Positions 59,569 through 64,000 of a DNA stretch of 64,000 nt are shown piece after piece. This stretch comes from Pseudisothecium myosuroides (Eukaryota > Streptophyta > Bryopsida > Hypnales > Lembophyllaceae). The DNA is taken from assembly GCA_951799445.1 (NCBI GenBank), contig OX637296.1, forward strand, positions 3,658,001 through 3,722,000. The letters run 5' to 3'. The translations under genes and the position numbers were made by a program. Each line of letters starts with the position of its first letter. Position 1 is the first letter of the stretch. The notes below the pieces were generated by a model. It ran no database searches. It worked only from the letters and a program-made list of their open reading frames with translations, and had not been told where the DNA came from.

Positions 59569-59885
59569 GAAGGCCAAACCAACAAGCTGTTTTATTTCTA
59601 TAAAGAAGGCCAAACCAACAAGCTGTTTTATTTCTATAAAGAAGTCCAAATCTATGAAAAAGTCCAAATCTACCAAAAAATCTAAATCTATCAAAAAATC
59701 TAAATCTATGGAAAAACTCCAAATCTACCAAAAAATCTAAATTTATCAAAAATCCTGAAATCTATCAAAAAATTTGAGTCTATCAAAAAATCTAAATCTA
59801 TAGAAAAACTCCAAATCTATGAAGAAGTCCAAATCCACATAAAATAGTCTAAATCTATAAAGATTTCTAATTCAATAAATATTGC
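59569..59885 (+). repeat. Tandem array: 36-bp exact duplicate then 12/18-bp units
   Basis: AAGGCCAAACCAACAAGCTG with following TTTTATTTCTATAAAG is exactly repeated (59569-59604, 59605-59640). It is followed by about fifteen imperfect units of the type 'tctatcaaaaaatctaaa'. The Lys/Ser-repeat and Phe/Arg-repeat frames read from it are artefacts of the repeat. Confidence 0.8.
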
Positions 59886-61414
59886 TAAATCTATCAAACA
59901 AATGCTACCATCTCTCAAAGCTGAGTATCACAATTCCTGAAGAGATTCAACGTTCTACTTCCAGATGCTAGTCTATCATGCCCCATGCCCAACACAACTC
60001 ATCCCAGGCATCAGTCCAAGATCTTGAGCAAGCTTGAGAATGGACCATTGCCGTATGCCGCTTGAACCTTCTTCAATTTGCGCTCAACGTCCCGGGACGC
60101 AAATTCTTGCACAATTTGACCAATGCAAAACAACCCATCAACACCTCAGTATCATAGAATGCCCAAGCATCAACAACTGCGGTTTTGACTTCCAAATTCG
60201 AATTTCAGCCTATCGAATATGCATGCCAATGCATGATGAGACAGCACTGAATTAGATCAAATGTCTAGCTCTTTCTATTACTTAATACACAAGATGTGAG
60301 TATGCACGTAAAGACAAGGACCCTACTAAGCAAGCTTAACATCTATCCAAGATTACATATCAATCACAACACAAAAATTCCTTCCACTGTTCTACTTCAG
60401 TATAGATGGACAAGGATCCGGGGGGGGATCAAAATATAAATATAAACACATCCCACTACCGGTACTTGTATTGTAATTGCACAAGTGAATGCAGAGTTAT
60501 GACAAGAAAGAGACACTATGTCATGAAAAGAAAGGCTTACCGTAGTATTTTCTTCGATGAAGGCCAAAACACCAGCTACAGATGGCTGCACACATCCAAG
60601 AACTCAAATCAATTAAGGGACTAGAAGACACAATTCAAGACCAGTATCATGCACCATGAGACCTCCATTTGTGCTCTTCTCAAGTGCACACTTTTAAAAA
60701 AACAAAAACATCTTACCTGCAAGTACTCCAACTTGGTCATGCTCCCTGACCTCAGTCTTGTAATTGGCACAATAAACTGGTTCAGAATGTCTCCACAATC
60801 ACATAAATGGTGTAAGTGATTCTCAAAACCAGGGAGACTGCAAGGAACACAAACCTGGAACTCAATTTGCTCTAGAATCTTCTACTAAATGAAACGAGTA
60901 GAGGTGGATATATTCAAAATGTAGTAAAGCGTCACTACTCTTCATCAAATATTCACAATATGATTGGAAGGTGTTGATACTTGATGTAAAAAAGTGAAAA
61001 ATGGAAGCCAGGTAGATCTCTTACACGCCCTAAGGCAAGGATGTTAGAATCAAGTAATGAAGTTCTGGATGTTGGCATAATAGTAATAACACCTAGGAGC
61101 TCATGAAGGAAGTAATACTGGCATCATGCTAGAATCAGATAATACCAAGTAAAAGGAATTGGAGATTGGAGTCTCACCTGTCATGAGTTGGGAACACCAG
61201 TTACAGAACCTTGAGGACCATGAATTTGCCACGAAGCAGCACCTTCACAACAATCTGCACAAAATAAGGCTCACTTAGTTGTGACGTTGATAACAAGTAT
61301 TGATAAAAGGACGTAATAATGGCCGCAGAGTAAGGTCCCACCAAAAAAAAACTACAGTCCCTTGGACAGACATAATTAAGTCCAATTAAGTGCAAAAATA
61401 AGTGCACAGGTCAC

Positions 61415-61475
61415 TTTGTGTGGTGGTCCAACCTTCTAAGTCGTTCTTGATGTCGGGGGTGCGATTCCAAGCACT
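61415..61475 (-). repeat. Internal ~50-bp duplicate inside the CACTA element, copy 1
   Basis: GTGGTCCAACCTTCTAAGTC and the next ~30 bp recur at about 62250-62300. On the minus strand both read like coding sequence (DLEGWTTTQ). They may be one captured exon duplicated within the element. Confidence 0.6.
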
Positions 61476-61567
61476 TATGACAACTCTTATTAAGCGCACA
61501 CAAGAACACAAGGAGGTCAATGTAAGACAATACCAAATCACAGTAGAGATTGAAAGAAGAGACGTAC

Positions 61568-62007
61568 ATAGTTGGCAAGGGATCCATGGACAGGAGGTGT
61601 AGCAGAAAACTCCATTTCAGTGCACAAGTTGCAGAACCTTGTCTTGCACAGCTTGCATTTATTACAAGCAATCCCTGGCTCAAGAGCAACACGGTCACCC
61701 ACAACCACATTCTTCACTGCTTTCCCCAACTTCCTGAATAACACCAACACATTCATGTCCAATGACCATCGGCTCCTTCACTTAAAAATGCCCACATCGT
61801 AAATGCTGCACAAGCCAACCCCCAACATAACAATCATCCAGCAATAATCCTTCATACCATGACTCTGCACAATCTTGAATGATTCATCAAACAAACCATA
61901 TCCAATTCAAAATAGAGAAACCTGAAATAGATTTCGTACCTTCCAGTAATGAACGTCGCTGCCACAAATTCCTACCGCTTTGATCCCCACCTTCACCTGG
62001 TTGTTGC
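61568..62007 (-). pseudogene. Sorbitol/L-iditol dehydrogenase fragment with stop and frameshift
   Basis: Exon 62007-61940 reads NNQVKVGIKAVGICGSDVHY and ends at a GT donor. After a TGCAG acceptor, exon 61805-61568 begins in the matching phase with HLRCGHF, a TAA where the family has Val or Ile, then VKEPMVIGHECVGVIQEVG, a one-base insertion in a G run near 61727, and then KNVVVGDRVALEPG and the four-cysteine lobe CNKCKLCKTRFCNLC, followed by PPVHGSLANY. The intact enzyme is a zinc-dependent, NAD-dependent polyol dehydrogenase. Here the Cys and His zinc ligands are visible but the frame is broken twice and the cofactor domain was not found. A candidate first coding exon (AAWY block) lies near 62429. 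It sits inside the CACTA termini. Confidence 0.85.
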
Positions 62008-62239
62008 CTGCAATTTCAACCATGGTCACAAAGACTTTCTCTTCTGATGATATATCACAACTGTAACCCTATTTTGGATCATATGAACCATCTAAATTAC
62101 CAGGCAAATGAATAGAAACGAGCGTTACTAATTCAGAGGGTAGTTTGAAAGGCTGTACTTGCAAATCGTTCATGCCGCAGACCCAAGCATCCATATTCTT
62201 CCCATTTCGCCACCGCATTCCCAAACCCAACTCCAAATC

Positions 62240-62305
62240 CTGGTTGCGTAGTGGTCCAACCTTCTAAGTCGTTCTCGATGTCGAGGGTGCGATTCCATGC
62301 TTTAA
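62240..62305 (-). repeat. Internal ~50-bp duplicate inside the CACTA element, copy 2
   Basis: Matches 61415-61475 with a few substitutions. On the minus strand it lies in an open frame containing AWNRTLDIENDLEGWTTTQ (part of 62133-62447), not recognised. Confidence 0.6.
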
Positions 62306-63065
62306 AAATGGACTGCAGAGCATTCACTGGCAAGTAACATACATATCCACACAAAACAGTTTGAATTAGATTGTCCAATAAGTTTCCGTACAGGTTGACT
62401 TTGCAGCAATACCACGCAGCTCTGAGGTTCTGCACAAAAACTTTCATAGCCGTGCCGGTCGCACCAGATAGTTTTCAGTTCTCGGTCATCAATAACATGA
62501 CACTAACAAGAAAAGAGCTAATACTTACACTGTGCGTCATCGTACACCTATATGGATTGCGACATGGAGTTGTGAGGTGCAAGCAAGAGAAGCAGTAACA
62601 CACTTGTGGAATTAGCGAGCTTCGACAACCCTTAGCTCCCAATTTACACCTCATCGTCAAATTTGCAAGGTTCAACGAAAATTTGAAGATTGTGGTTCCA
62701 GTGGCCACCGTGGTCGCTGAGGATGATCGTGTTAGCAAAGGAAAGAGAAACAAAACAAATCCTCAAGGCCTTGAACCTGCTAATAATCCTGCAACAGACG
62801 AGACAACCCTTACCGTTGCAGCCGCCCCCTTGAAGACCGTCTTCGGGACAAACTCTAGACGTTGCAGCTGCCTTGTAAGAAAAAGTTGAACTCCGCAGCC
62901 AGTAGCAGTGACCAAAGATGCGGTGTTCACGTGACCGATAAGTAGTCTCCACTTCCCAGCACTGATTTCTTCTATAGAACGCAACCTTCCAGTTCTAATA
63001 AATGAATTTAAGTAAATCCTTACTAATCTCTCCTACTCAAAATACCCACTTCTCTTGTAGTGTAT

Positions 63066-64000
63066 ATTGGAAAGTATTTGATCTTTTTCTAACTATTGTT
63101 TGTATAAATAATATGTAAGTAGCATACTTAATGGCAATATTATTAATGTTAGAAAGTGTATTTTTTACAACCCAAATGGGGATTTCAAGGTGTTAGTGAA
63201 GTGATTGTATGGATGGTGTATGAGTTGTGCTACAAGGACGTGCAGTAGTTATCATTAGTGGTTGGTTTTCATTAGTTACCATTAGTAGTTACCTAGGTTT
63301 TGAGTGCTAGTAATGAATGAATGATATTTTTTGAGATTATGTACCACAAAATATAGGGAGAATTTGTCATTGCAATATGTGAATTCAATGAATTGGATTT
63401 TGTGTTGTTGTGACGGGATATTTGAAAGATAATTTTGGAAAGATGTTGTTTGGAGGTAGAGAATATTAGTGCGTATCAAGGCATATGTAAGTGGGCATCA
63501 CATGTACAGTACAATTCATGGGATTCACTAGAAGAAAAATGTGCCTGCTACAACCGGTTAAGAAGCAACTAAGTAACCAATATGATTGTTCTATGACTAC
63601 ATATAACCATGGTGACAAGGATATATGAGTAGTGACAAGGATATAACCATAGTGGGATAGTGTGCTCTTGGAATTTTTCTTTAAAATTTCCTGCATTTAT
63701 CAATACAAAGGATCTTCATTTTATATGCAAGAGTATCATTTTTTGGAACTCATGTTGTATTGCTTTGCTATGTCATTGGATGTGGAAGACTTTATTGTTT
63801 GGATAGGTGTTACATAGTAGAACATTTATTTGTGTGTTTATTTATTGTAAATTGCAGAGTGTGCATAGGAGAATGAATATTGTATTGACCAAAGTAGGTG
63901 TTTGCAGTCTTGATCCATATATTGTCTATATTGAAATTTGAAAAGATGTATAATTTGGGCATCTAAGATAGAGGGATTGGTCCAAATTTATTAATATTTA
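63066..64000. other. AT-rich right edge of the window
   Basis: No gene is seen. A CACTAGAAGAAAAATGTG sequence at about 63527 resembles a CACTA terminus, but no partner end was found inside the window. Confidence 0.4.

Larger units (their letters stand above)
59316..63062. mobile_element. Candidate Pack-CACTA element carrying host gene fragments (3747 bp)
   Basis: Left end CACTACAAGAGAAAGG (59316) and right end CTTCTCTTGTAGTG (63062) are inverse over 12-13 bases. TAT flanks both sides (59313-59315, 63063-63065), the 3-bp duplication of CACTA insertion. Short TTTTAAG/CTTAAAA motifs recur in the left subterminal ~130 bp, as CACTA elements often show. Inside are a low-complexity array (59569-59885) and decayed sorbitol dehydrogenase exons (61568-62007). 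No transposase was seen, so movement would need a helper in trans. Confidence 0.6.

Noticed and set aside
59474..59749. Lys/Ser-repeat protein and antisense Phe/Arg-repeat protein
   Set aside because: Both are read from the short tandem DNA array inside the CACTA element.
63527..63663. Another CACTA element starting CACTAGAAGAAAAATGTG
   Set aside because: No inverse terminus or matching 3-bp flank could be found before the window ends.
1..64000. tRNA or rRNA genes
   Set aside because: No convincing box A/box B pair or rRNA segment was noticed by eye. A tRNAscan or Infernal run would be needed to exclude them.

Overview
The window looks like nuclear DNA of a land plant. The genes carry GT-AG introns. 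The identifiable proteins are plant-type: an ARL1 GTPase, an ABT1/ESF2-type RNA-binding protein, an F-box protein, an AP2-like protein, and relics of sorbitol dehydrogenase and prolyl 4-hydroxylase. The repeats include CACTA and Stowaway-like elements. Gene density is low and intergenic DNA is very AT-rich. A non-seed plant (bryophyte or lycophyte) is my guess, but nothing here proves it.

Layout: 1-2.7 kb is AT-rich DNA with an old transposon copy and a 311-bp TIR element. 2.8-3.7 kb is a GC-richer stretch with unidentified ORFs. 4.4-6.25 kb (-) is a two-exon gene for a predicted membrane protein with an AP2/ERF-like block and a Gln-rich tail, with a G-tract cluster upstream. 7.2-10.2 kb is two nearly identical ~930-bp elements in inverted orientation between TTAA sites. 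10.5-11.9 kb is an older relative split by a Stowaway-like MITE. 12.8-15.5 kb (-) is a complete eight-exon ARL1 gene (182 aa). 18.1-20.7 kb (+) is a complete seven-exon ABT1/ESF2-like gene (281 aa) whose first intron holds about six copies of an 88-bp tandem repeat.

20.7-43.7 kb and 48.2-53 kb are mainly nested repeats: the TTAA-flanked family, CACTA and TA-flanked MITEs, two ~1.09-kb palindromic fold-back elements, multi-hairpin elements and microsatellites. Several insertions can be dated relative to each other because another copy of the host repeat is still empty. A small unidentified family has an intact 170-aa copy at 44.3 kb and decayed copies at 26.9 kb (-) and 53.4 kb (+). Both + strand copies are followed by decayed duplicates of their C-terminal cassette.

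55.8-57.4 kb (+) is a two-exon F-box gene (444 aa). 59.3-63.1 kb is bounded by CACTA termini and an apparent TAT target duplication, and contains decayed sorbitol dehydrogenase exons: a candidate gene-capturing (Pack-CACTA) element.

The intact genes look like independent housekeeping or regulatory loci, not a pathway. The main interest is the transposon architecture, the cassette-bearing family and the membrane AP2-like protein. Spliced models were built by hand from reading frame, splice sites and remembered family sequence; no search was run.
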